Made by a program: the position numbers and the translations under genes
In this document: piece by piece, positions 26,292-34,240 of the stretch
Layout: every line of letters starts with the position of its first letter
Position numbering within the stretch: position 1 is the stretch's first letter
The notes under the pieces: generated by a model
Told to the model about the DNA's origin: nothing
What the model saw: only the letters and a program-made list of their open reading frames with translations
The model's database searches: none
DNA from: Halobacteriovoraceae bacterium
GTDB lineage: Bacteria > Bdellovibrionota > Bacteriovoracia > Bacteriovoracales > Bacteriovoracaceae
Direction of reading: 5' to 3'
Assembly: GCA_020635115.1 (NCBI GenBank)
Contig: JACKAK010000003.1
Location: forward strand, 248,001-312,000
DNA: 64,000 bases

Positions 26292-27682
26292 ATGGATGCC
26301 TCCTGTATTGAAATATCTTTTGGAGGTAATTCAATTTTTCTAAACTGATTGAAAACCTCACGAGCTCTGTTGGCCACTAGTGTTTTTTTCAATTTTTTAA
26401 TTTCATGTCGTTTCATTCGACGCTTTTTTTCTATTTCAACAGGGGGCAGTAGGCCAAAATTGATATTAGAAGGAGTTGGTTTGGGCACAGTCATGACATA
26501 ATTTATCAGAGCACCGATCGCTGTTTCGAGAGGCCAGTTTTCAAAATTTTCACCACTTATTTTTTTGGATATATTGTCTGCAACATAAAGTCCCATTGAT
26601 GCACTTTCCGTATAACCTTCCACTCCACAGATCTGGCCAGCAAAATAAATATTTGTAAATTTTTTGGAACTTAAATCTTTATTCAGTAATTTTTTTGCAT
26701 TGATAAATGAATTGCGGTGGACTGAACCCAAGTGTAAAAATTGAACTTCTTGCATACCTGGCAACATTGAAAAGACTCTTTTTTGCTCAGGGTATTTTAA
26801 TCTGGTTTGAAATCCAACCATATTATAGGCGCTTCCAAGTAAATTCTCTCTTCTGAGCTGAACTACTGCGTATGGTAATTTTCCATTATCAAGTTCTAGC
26901 CCAATAGGTTTCATGCATGAAAAGCGTGCAGTATCAATTCCTCTTTCGGCCATAATATCTATTGGTAGACAACTTTCAAAAAATTTATATTCTTCGAAAT
27001 GAGCAGAAGGTACTTTTTCAGCTTTTACGAGTTCAGTGATAAAGTTTTCGTATTGTTCTTTGTTAAGTGGAATATTTAAATAGTCAGCTTCTTTGTCCAG
27101 AGGAATATTGTGATGGCGATCTTTAAAGTACATTTGTGAGAGATCTAAAGAGTCTGCATCAACAACAGGAGCAATTGCGTCATAGAAATAAAAATCATCT
27201 CCTGAAATTTCACGTTTAATCCATTCTTCAAGCGCAGAAGTTGTAAGTGGACCTGTAGCGATTATACAATAATCACAATCATATTCTTTCATAAGCTCTA
27301 TTGGATTACCAGCTTCTCTTTTTACGACTTGAATAAATTTATTATCTTGTATGATATTTGTTATTTCCCGAGAAAATTTTTCTCTATCAACGGCCAGTGC
27401 ATCGCCAGCTGGTACAGCATGTTTTTTTCCAACACTTAGAACTATTGAACCAAGTTTTTCCATTTCATATTTTAAAAGCCCATGTCCTGTTTCAGGTCTG
27501 ATTGATTTGAGAGAATTAGTGCAAACCAGTTCAGCAAAACTATTTAACTTTTGTGCAGGATTAAGTTTAATACTTTTGCATTCCAATAAAACGACGGAAA
27601 TTTTACGCTCTGCTAAGTACAATGCGGCCTCACTTCCTGCAAGACCAGCTCCAATAACGAGTACTTTTGTTTTTTGATTCAC
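26288..27682 (-). CDS. trmFO: folate/FAD tRNA U54 methyltransferase TrmFO
   Basis: 464 residues. It makes 5-methyluridine 54 in the tRNA T-loop using methylenetetrahydrofolate and FAD. The N-terminal FAD fold has LVIGAGLAGSEAALYLAER, and the family-typical FAELVCTNSLKSIRPETGHG holds a redox Cys. GRF-like end segments and FAGQICGVEGYTESASMG (second FAD contact) complete the fold. It starts with GTG 27682 behind GAGAG. It heads a four-gene operon with eamA, uxs-like and glycosyltransferase genes. Confidence 0.96.
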   Translation of the reverse strand: MNQKTKVLVIGAGLAGSEAALYLAERKISVVLLECKSIKLNPAQKLNSFAELVCTNSLKSIRPETGHGLLKYEMEKLGSIVLSVGKKHAVPAGDALAVDREKFSREITNIIQDNKFIQVVKREAGNPIELMKEYDCDYCIIATGPLTTSALEEWIKREISGDDFYFYDAIAPVVDADSLDLSQMYFKDRHHNIPLDKEADYLNIPLNKEQYENFITELVKAEKVPSAHFEEYKFFESCLPIDIMAERGIDTARFSCMKPIGLELDNGKLPYAVVQLRRENLLGSAYNMVGFQTRLKYPEQKRVFSMLPGMQEVQFLHLGSVHRNSFINAKKLLNKDLSSKKFTNIYFAGQICGVEGYTESASMGLYVADNISKKISGENFENWPLETAIGALINYVMTVPKPTPSNINFGLLPPVEIEKKRRMKRHEIKKLKKTLVANRAREVFNQFRKIELPPKDISIQEASI

Positions 27683-27781
27683 TTTATTATTCTCTCTTAT
27701 GTCATATTTTTTTAGTGCCTTTATATAGCAGTTTGTCGATTCTTCGTCTATTATCTAGATGTTTGAGTTCAAGGGGGATCC

Positions 27782-29521
27782 GTGAAAGTTATAGGCCATC
27801 AGACACATCATACTATTGCTGATTTTGATAGTATATTCAATTACTTGCATAATTATTTTACTACTAAGCAACCTGGTTTACACCTTTTTCCAGAACTCTT
27901 TCTTACAGGTTATCCTCTGCAAGATTTATGTTTACAGAAAGAATTTATTCTAAAATACGAACAGTTTATTAATAAAATTAATGAATGGTCTGAGTCATTG
28001 GGTGATAGATTTCCCAATACTTGCTTACTTTTGGGTGGTCTTCATTATGATTTATCTGCAAGTCAAATGGCCGAGAGAATAGAAAATTGTATTTATGCTT
28101 TAGAGTTGGGAAAGAAGTTAAAGAAAGTCTATGTAAAAAAACTCTTACCAAATTATGATATTTTTGATGAAAAAAAATATTTTGCGATGGGGACAGAGTG
28201 TGGAGTTTGGCAATACCAGGGATTAAATATTGCTCTTATGATATGTGAAGATATGTGGTATTCGGAACAATATCATCTTGACCCAGCACTTGATTTGAAA
28301 AACCAAGGTATTGAGTTTGATCTCGTTATTAATCTATCAGCTTCTCCTTTCCATATTAGAAAAGAAGACGCTCGATTAGAGAGAAGTAAAATTATTTCAA
28401 AGGAGCTAGGGGCGCCCTTTTTTTACATAAATCGAGTAGGAGGAGAAGATGAAATCTTATTTGATGGTAGATCACTCGTTATGGATGGTGAAGATTTAGT
28501 TTTCAAGGCCAAAATTTTTGAAGCACAGGTTTTTGAAATTGATTTAAGTAAGTTTTCAAAAAAAGAAGCGAGTAAAGAAGAATTATTAAATAAGAATCGT
28601 CAGAAAAGTTCTTGGGAATCCTTATTTTTGCCACATCTAGACAACCATCAGCTTAGAAAATTAAATGATAAAGAATGTGAAGTTTTATGTGATGCTTTAG
28701 AGTTTGGTCTGACCGAATATATGAGTAAAAGCGGATTTAAAAAAGTAGTTATTGCCTTATCTGGAGGGATTGACTCTGCTTTAGTACTCGCCTTGGCCAC
28801 ACAGGCCTTGGGGGAGTCAAATGTTGAAGCTATTTATATGCAAGGTCAATATTCATCCCCCATTAGTTATGAACTTTCGCGTGAGATGTGTGATCATCTT
28901 GGAGTTGCATTAAAGATAATGCCAATAAAATTTTTACACAGTACAATAAGAACTCAATATAAGCAAAATTTTGGAGAAGAACTTCATGGAGTGAGTGATG
29001 AAAACATTCAGAGCAGGCTTCGCGGAACACTTCTATATGCGAGATCAAATCAAACGGGCGCGATGGTCATCAATACAAGTAATAAATCAGAAATTTCAGT
29101 TGGGTATTCAACTCAATACGGAGATAGTGTTGGTGCAATTTCACTACTAGGAGATTTGTATAAAACAGAAGTCTATGCACTTTGTCGCTATCTAAATAGG
29201 GTTTCACCTGGCATTATTCCTGTGGGGATTATTGACAGGCCACCAACAGCAGAACTTAGAGAGGGGCAAAGAGATGATCAGAGTTTACCACCTTATGAAA
29301 TAATGGATACTATTTTGGAGTGTTTTTTAAGTTCTAGTTACTCTAGAGATGAAATTATTTCTCTAGGTTTTAGCTCAAATTATGTTGATCAGATTTTGAA
29401 ATTATTTAGTATTTCAGAGTTCAAAAGGTTTCAATTTTGTCCTATAATCAAGCTCAAAAGTAAGGGTTATGGTTTTGGGCATAGGCTACCAATTACTAAG
29501 TCGACAAGCATTTACAAATAA
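27782..29521 (+). CDS. nadE: glutamine-dependent NAD+ synthetase
   Basis: 579 residues. It makes NAD from deamido-NAD, ATP and glutamine. The N-terminal nitrilase-type amidase (1-270) shows the Glu-Lys-Cys triad in LFPELFLTGYP, KKLLPNYDIFDE and LMICEDMW. The C-terminal ATP pyrophosphatase has ALSGGIDSALVLALA near 325. Length fits the two-domain form. It starts with GTG 27782 behind AAGGGGG. The H1-like gene follows after 11 bp. Confidence 0.97.
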   Translation: MKVIGHQTHHTIADFDSIFNYLHNYFTTKQPGLHLFPELFLTGYPLQDLCLQKEFILKYEQFINKINEWSESLGDRFPNTCLLLGGLHYDLSASQMAERIENCIYALELGKKLKKVYVKKLLPNYDIFDEKKYFAMGTECGVWQYQGLNIALMICEDMWYSEQYHLDPALDLKNQGIEFDLVINLSASPFHIRKEDARLERSKIISKELGAPFFYINRVGGEDEILFDGRSLVMDGEDLVFKAKIFEAQVFEIDLSKFSKKEASKEELLNKNRQKSSWESLFLPHLDNHQLRKLNDKECEVLCDALEFGLTEYMSKSGFKKVVIALSGGIDSALVLALATQALGESNVEAIYMQGQYSSPISYELSREMCDHLGVALKIMPIKFLHSTIRTQYKQNFGEELHGVSDENIQSRLRGTLLYARSNQTGAMVINTSNKSEISVGYSTQYGDSVGAISLLGDLYKTEVYALCRYLNRVSPGIIPVGIIDRPPTAELREGQRDDQSLPPYEIMDTILECFLSSSYSRDEIISLGFSSNYVDQILKLFSISEFKRFQFCPIIKLKSKGYGFGHRLPITKSTSIYK

Positions 29522-29532
29522 AGGAGGCCAAT

Positions 29533-29979
29533 ATGGCAAAGGCAGTGAGTGATTTTCTTAAGCAATTGAATGTGGTTAAAAATGAGATAAGCAAGTTTGT
29601 CTCTGAAAATGATCTCAAAAAAGTTCAAAAATCTGTATCAAACTACGTGAAAGAGGTAGAAAAGAATGTTTCAAAAGTAGTTGATAAGGATATCAAAATT
29701 GTTAAGAAAAGAATAAGTGATGAAAAAAAGCAAATCGAAAAGATGGTTGAAAAAATTATTCAGACTGAAATTAAAAAGGCGAAAAACTTTGTAGATGAGC
29801 AAAAGAAGGAATTAGATAAACTTCAGAAAAAACTTAACAAATACTCTTCTAAAAGAAAAACAGCTAAAAAGAAAGTGGCCAAGAAAAAAGTGGCAAAGAA
29901 AACCACTAAAAAAGTAGCTAAGAAAACGACAAAAAAAGTGGCAAAAAAAACCACTAAAAAAGTAGCGAAGAAGAAATAA
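29533..29979 (+). CDS. histone H1-like basic protein
   Basis: 148 residues. Residues 1-105 form a long amphipathic coiled coil rich in Lys, Glu and Val. The tail from about 108 is made of AKK, VAKK and TTKK blocks and ends in KKK. This is the architecture of bacterial H1-like and phasin/PhaF-like proteins, in which the tail binds DNA or polyphosphate non-specifically. AAAGGAGG before ATG is strong. It lies 11 bp after nadE in a likely operon and is followed by a hairpin. Function inferred from composition only. Confidence 0.78.
   Translation: MAKAVSDFLKQLNVVKNEISKFVSENDLKKVQKSVSNYVKEVEKNVSKVVDKDIKIVKKRISDEKKQIEKMVEKIIQTEIKKAKNFVDEQKKELDKLQKKLNKYSSKRKTAKKKVAKKKVAKKTTKKVAKKTTKKVAKKTTKKVAKKK
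29890..29961 (+). repeat. 24-nt tandem repeat coding VAKKTTKK
   Basis: Three head-to-tail 24-nt units (29890-29913, 29914-29937, 29938-29961) differing by a few silent bases, plus a partial copy at each end. Each unit codes VAKKTTKK. Copy number may vary between strains without breaking the frame. Confidence 0.9.
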
Positions 29980-29987
29980 ATTATAAT

Positions 29988-30011
29988 GAGGAAGGATCGT
30001 ATTCCTTCCTC
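29988..30011 (+). terminator. hairpin after the H1-like gene
   Basis: GAGGAAGGA (29988-29996), a 6-nt loop and TCCTTCCTC (30003-30011): a perfect 9-bp stem 8 bp after the stop codon. The following U-run is short (GTTTG), so termination may be partial. Confidence 0.7.
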
Positions 30012-30137
30012 GTTTGAACTATGAATTATTGAGAGAAAGATTGACACAAGAATTTGGTATAGACCAACCAGTTTGTTCGTCAGAATTATATATTAAAGTG
30101 AATTAAGTACTATCTGATAAGATACTTACTTACACAT

Positions 30138-30716
30138 CTAAGGATCATAGTTAATTTTAATTTCTTCTATTATTTTATTATTTTGAATTGTTATTATAAA
30201 CTTATCAACATTGACAAGAATTGCTCTTCGACGGTCTAATTCAATTAAAAGTTGATCTAAGAATTCTTCCCCTTGTTTGTAATGGCCTGATCCATTATCA
30301 ATTTCTCTTAAGAAACCTTGTTGTATAGTACTCCCCCCACTCATGGCCAGAGGCCTACCGGCATTAAAGGATGGATGGTGAGAATAACCAAATTCTTTTT
30401 GGGCCCGAAATATTCTCCCCGACTCATCCATAACTAAAAGCTCTTCATGTCTAATAGTATTTAGTGTACGACCTCGTCGATCCACTAATAATCCATTTGG
30501 GTCAACAAAAACTTCAAATTCTCTACGTTCCCACTCTCCAAAATCTTCATAGTCCTTAAAATCAACAACAACAGGGGAGGTTTTGTAGGGCCCTCCGGTG
30601 GCACCAATCAATTTTTGTTTATTCAATTGAGCATTAAGCATATGCTCACATGTATAATTTTCGGCCAATAACTGATTCAAACTTAGTAAATTTAGTAAAA
30701 TAAATAGAATTCGCAT
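30138..30716 (-). CDS. secreted protein of unknown function
   Basis: 192 residues from ATG 30716, where MRILFILLNLLSLNQLLAEN is a clear signal peptide; the frame is open to 30758. The mature protein has DEELLVMDESGRIF-like and GHYKQGEEFLDQ segments that I cannot place. It resembles small secreted proteins with a conserved GGS and GSGHY, but no family is recognised. Neither start has a strong Shine-Dalgarno. Confidence 0.6.
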   Translation of the reverse strand: MRILFILLNLLSLNQLLAENYTCEHMLNAQLNKQKLIGATGGPYKTSPVVVDFKDYEDFGEWERREFEVFVDPNGLLVDRRGRTLNTIRHEELLVMDESGRIFRAQKEFGYSHHPSFNAGRPLAMSGGSTIQQGFLREIDNGSGHYKQGEEFLDQLLIELDRRRAILVNVDKFIITIQNNKIIEEIKINYDP

Positions 30717-30873
30717 AGACTGATTTATATAAATTATATTTGGTAAAATTGTAAACATTTAAATCTTAACAAAAATAAAATATTTGTGAATTCTAAGTTC
30801 ACTAAGAATTTAGTATTTCATTGTCAGAGATTACTAAATTCATTATAAAGAGTGGAACCGGGAAGGAACTAAA

Positions 30874-31977
30874 ATGACTTATCTCAGTTTTTTTATTTTT
30901 ATTTTTCTTTCTATTAGTTCGAAAGCGGATTTCAACCCGTCCATACAACAAGTTTTTACTGCAGATAAAGTTAATCCTATCAAAGAGTATTTATTAATTT
31001 CAGAAGATATTCTAGCACATACAGACAATCAAATTACACTTAGTGTGAAGCTGAAACAATTTGCAAAGCTTGGACTACTTGGACAAACAACTTTAAAAAT
31101 TTTTCAACAAGAGCTTGGTCTTGATGAACTTTTAAATCCATTTTACGGAGCAAAAATTAGTTTTACCATTTTCAAGGATGATCAAATCATTTTTGAAGGT
31201 AGCATGTTCACTAACAGAGATGGACAAGCAACTTATGGCCTTGAAAAAAACGTTGAGGAAGGTAGTTACAAAGTCGTTTATAAAGTTTACATTTTTTCAG
31301 ATGGCCTTTACAAAGAACTTCCTGTGTATAACTGGCCAAGCACTATAGAAATCATTCCCTACAATCAAAATGGTATTGTTTTAGTCAATATCGACAACAC
31401 TGTTGCGGATACAAATTTATATACATTTCTTTTTACCAATGACGATCTTTATATATCACCTCTTCCTTCCTCTGTAGAAACAATCAATTGGCTCGACAAA
31501 AAATTAGGTGCTACAATAGTTTATTTTAGCGGAAGAGATATACATTTCAATTATAGAACAAAAAGATGGTTAAAGATTCATGGGTTTCCAGATGGGGTAC
31601 TTCTTGCTTCAAAAAATCTAGATCGGAATTCAAAATATTTTGGATTAGATTTTAGATTAAATATAGAAGAAGATACAGTATTTAAAACTCAGTTAATTGA
31701 GACACAATTTAATAATTTGAATGTAAAGCCTTTTGCGGCCATAGGAGACAAAGTTAGTGATGCGTTTGCTTTTTCAAACAATTCAATTAATTACTCATTT
31801 ATCATAAGTAACAAAAATGGTTCACAGTTTTTAAACAGTTTACCACCAAATGCACTTCTTTTTGAAAATTTTAACGGACTCAAAGAACTAAGTAATGGCC
31901 CTATAATCATAAAAAAATGGGAGCAGATAAAAATTTTCTTTGAAAAGCTTCTTAACGTTCCAATTGATAAGATTTAG
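30874..31977 (+). CDS. secreted App1/LNS2-like protein, altered nucleophile
   Basis: 367 residues with a signal peptide (about 1-18, SSKA). A beta-sandwich-like region (about 30-160) precedes a HAD-type domain: VNIDNTVADT near 170, VYFSGRD near 210 and GDKVSDAF near 290. It has the same order of parts as the protein at 2219-3340. In motif I the first Asp, the nucleophile of HAD phosphatases, is Asn (codon AAT), so the usual phosphatase chemistry should be lost. It is therefore a probable periplasmic pseudo-phosphatase or binding protein. GAAGGA precedes ATG. Its 3' end overlaps the small membrane protein gene on the other strand by 26 bp. Confidence 0.75.
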   Translation: MTYLSFFIFIFLSISSKADFNPSIQQVFTADKVNPIKEYLLISEDILAHTDNQITLSVKLKQFAKLGLLGQTTLKIFQQELGLDELLNPFYGAKISFTIFKDDQIIFEGSMFTNRDGQATYGLEKNVEEGSYKVVYKVYIFSDGLYKELPVYNWPSTIEIIPYNQNGIVLVNIDNTVADTNLYTFLFTNDDLYISPLPSSVETINWLDKKLGATIVYFSGRDIHFNYRTKRWLKIHGFPDGVLLASKNLDRNSKYFGLDFRLNIEEDTVFKTQLIETQFNNLNVKPFAAIGDKVSDAFAFSNNSINYSFIISNKNGSQFLNSLPPNALLFENFNGLKELSNGPIIIKKWEQIKIFFEKLLNVPIDKI

Positions 31978-32137
31978 CATCCTGCCTCTTCAGAGGATGA
32001 AATTTGTTGTATTTGATTGCAAGAAAAATCATAATGATGATAAATGGAAGAAAGGCGAGTATTGCATTTCTAAGAGAATGCTTATTTCTTTGTTTTTCAA
32101 GCTCTATTGCTCTGAGTATTTCTGAATCTTGATCCAT
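31952..32137 (-). CDS. small single-helix membrane protein
   Basis: 61 residues: an acidic/basic helical start (MDQDSEILRAIELEKQRN), one membrane helix (about 26-43, AILAFLPFIIIMIFLAI) and a basic tail. Its ATG shares one base with the stop of the metallophosphoesterase (TGATG), so translation is coupled to it. It is the last gene of the four-gene operon. I do not recognise it; an accessory anchor for the phosphoesterase is a guess. Confidence 0.6.
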   Translation of the reverse strand: MDQDSEILRAIELEKQRNKHSLRNAILAFLPFIIIMIFLAIKYNKFHPLKRQDAKSYQLER

Positions 32138-33216
32138 CAGGTTGTGTTTACCTCTATTCTATAAGGTCGCCAATCGCCCATCCACAAATTAAGTTGAGCA
32201 TCTTTAATGATTTCTGTTTTCTCATTAATATCTATAAGTATATAAGTCAACTTGCTTGTGTCTGGATGCATGGCCACATCAATAATGGGTATATGATTCC
32301 ATGTTCCGGAGTTAAAATATAATTTACCTTCCGGAAATTTTCTCCATTCTTGGACATGAGTATGCCCCATCACTACAATTTTTAGAGATGGATTTTTACG
32401 TAGAATTCGTTTTGCCATTTTTTCATAGCGAGGATAGATAGTTATTTGTTTAAGTAATTTCATATTGGTTTTAAAATTACTATTTTGTTTTGTATAACTA
32501 CTGGTATTTGTTTGAAGAATATACTTAATGATGGCAAGAGAAAGCTTAAGATAATAGCCAAAGTCATGAAATATTAACCATTTCACATAAGCACTTAAGG
32601 GCCTAACTTTATCGATAAGAGGCCTATCTTTTTTTAAAATGGGAAGTAAGGATATACAAAAAAGTGAACCCCATGGGAGATTAAGTATTTTTTTATTATT
32701 TGGGCCAACTTTAAAATAGTCTTTCGGAGGAACAGTATTTATGACTTCAAACCTATGCCCATGTTCAATATGGATACCAAACTCTTGATAAAAAAATGTG
32801 AAATGAACTTCTCCTTCTACAATTTTATTAAAGTACTTTTGTGCTCCCTCAAATGCCATTCCTGCATCGTGGTTACCTATAACGTAAGTAATCTGTTTAT
32901 TTGGTTTTTTTAGAAATAAGCGAATTGCATCAAAAAATTTAGGATGTCCCTTTGCTATGGCCCTAATAGCATTAATAGTATGTTCAACATCAATGATATG
33001 AGTAAAAGCACCATCTACATCTATCTGGATAAGATTGAGAATATCACCATTCAGAAATAAATGTACAGGTGAAGACAAAAAGTCACCAGACGAATAGTAT
33101 TCCAATATCTCGGCGAACCGCTCATCCTCGAAAAAATCTTCCAATATGTTAAGCTGGCCATTACTAAGAAATTTTCCTTTTCCTAGGTGGAGGTCACTTA
33201 GTACGAGCATTTGCAT
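32137..33216 (-). CDS. calcineurin-like metallophosphoesterase
   Basis: 359 residues without signal peptide. The five metal-binding blocks are visible: SDLHLGKG near 7-14, NGDILNL near 55, GNHDAG near 111, a His in EHGHRFE near 150, and MGHTHVQEW near 280. The longer insertion before the last block resembles UDP-2,3-diacylglucosamine hydrolase-like enzymes, but a lipid A role is not established. It lies 7 bp after the diguanylate cyclase gene. Confidence 0.88.
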   Translation of the reverse strand: MQMLVLSDLHLGKGKFLSNGQLNILEDFFEDERFAEILEYYSSGDFLSSPVHLFLNGDILNLIQIDVDGAFTHIIDVEHTINAIRAIAKGHPKFFDAIRLFLKKPNKQITYVIGNHDAGMAFEGAQKYFNKIVEGEVHFTFFYQEFGIHIEHGHRFEVINTVPPKDYFKVGPNNKKILNLPWGSLFCISLLPILKKDRPLIDKVRPLSAYVKWLIFHDFGYYLKLSLAIIKYILQTNTSSYTKQNSNFKTNMKLLKQITIYPRYEKMAKRILRKNPSLKIVVMGHTHVQEWRKFPEGKLYFNSGTWNHIPIIDVAMHPDTSKLTYILIDINEKTEIIKDAQLNLWMGDWRPYRIEVNTT

Positions 33217-33223
33217 AATAGTC

Positions 33224-34237
33224 TCAATCTTCTTCTTTTTTTAATGCTTCATTTGACAGACAAACTTTTCCCCTACCACTTTCTTTGGCATGGTACATCA
33301 TTTGATCGGCCATCGATAAAACATCTTCACGTGTTTTAGCATCTTTTGGAAAAGATGCAACCCCTATGGATACACTTAATTTTAGAATATTGCCTTTTTT
33401 AATTTCAAAGTCACGTTCTTTTATAGATTTTAAAATTCGCTCACCAACACTTTTACCAATATTAGCAGCTGAATTTGGTATAATAACGACAAATTCATCT
33501 CCTCCATAGCGATAGATTAAATCCTCATCTCTGAGTGTATTTCTTAAAATTTGCGCAATTTCAGATAATAAAAACGTACCCACGAGATGTCCATGTCCAT
33601 CATTTACTCTTTTGAAATGGTCAACATCGATAAATAATATACAAAACTCTTCATTATATTTGTTATATTTTGTAATACTATTGTCTAGATCTATTTGAAG
33701 TTTTCTTTGGTTGTAAAGTCCTGTGACATCATCAATATGAATTAATTGATTCTCTTTTCCAAGCCCTTCAATTTTTTTAAATATAATAAACTCTTTACAT
33801 GCAGCTTGCATGAGTTGATCAATATACTTTCTTTTTTCAATACTCTTCAACGGTAAAGAAAAAATAATGAAGTATATCTGATGGCCATCCTCTCCCAAAG
33901 GCCTAGAGAACAATTGTTGATTATCAATAACAATTTCTTCATGAGTATTATTTTTATTTATGACTTTCTCAAGTAATTTGTGAATATCTTCAACTTTATA
34001 AAATTTTTCAATATTTTTCTTATTCCAAACATGCCTGAACTGTTGTTCTATATGACGACCTAGAACATGTTCTCGTTTTTTTGGATATGAAAAAATGATC
34101 GCTTCATTAATATTGAGTTTATCAGTTACAAATCTATTTATATCCTCATAAAGGGAATTAATATCATCATAATCTCGTATTAGATTATTAAAATCTAGCA
34201 AGTCTTTTAAAAACTTAAGATTATTTTCACCTACCAT
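33224..34237 (-). CDS. GGDEF diguanylate cyclase
   Basis: 337 residues. An N-terminal GAF-like region (about 1-165) has no membrane segment. The GGDEF domain carries RYGGDEFVVI near 240 and, five residues earlier, RDED, the RxxD inhibitory site. It should make cyclic di-GMP from two GTP and be subject to product inhibition. AGGTAAAAA precedes ATG. It starts 3 bp after the stop of the 740-aa receiver-like protein, so the two are co-transcribed and may work together. Confidence 0.95.
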   Translation of the reverse strand: MVGENNLKFLKDLLDFNNLIRDYDDINSLYEDINRFVTDKLNINEAIIFSYPKKREHVLGRHIEQQFRHVWNKKNIEKFYKVEDIHKLLEKVINKNNTHEEIVIDNQQLFSRPLGEDGHQIYFIIFSLPLKSIEKRKYIDQLMQAACKEFIIFKKIEGLGKENQLIHIDDVTGLYNQRKLQIDLDNSITKYNKYNEEFCILFIDVDHFKRVNDGHGHLVGTFLLSEIAQILRNTLRDEDLIYRYGGDEFVVIIPNSAANIGKSVGERILKSIKERDFEIKKGNILKLSVSIGVASFPKDAKTREDVLSMADQMMYHAKESGRGKVCLSNEALKKEED

Positions 34238-34240
34238 TTT

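Noticed and set aside
29823..30047. Minus-strand open frame rich in Phe, Val and Ala opposite the H1-like gene
   Set aside because: It arises from the Lys-rich tandem repeat read backwards and crosses the 3' hairpin.
30106..30130. Imperfect hairpin AAGTA-C-TATCT-GATA-AGATACTT after the secreted gene
   Set aside because: The stem needs a bulge and lacks a U-run; it may end the minus-strand gene but is too weak to list.
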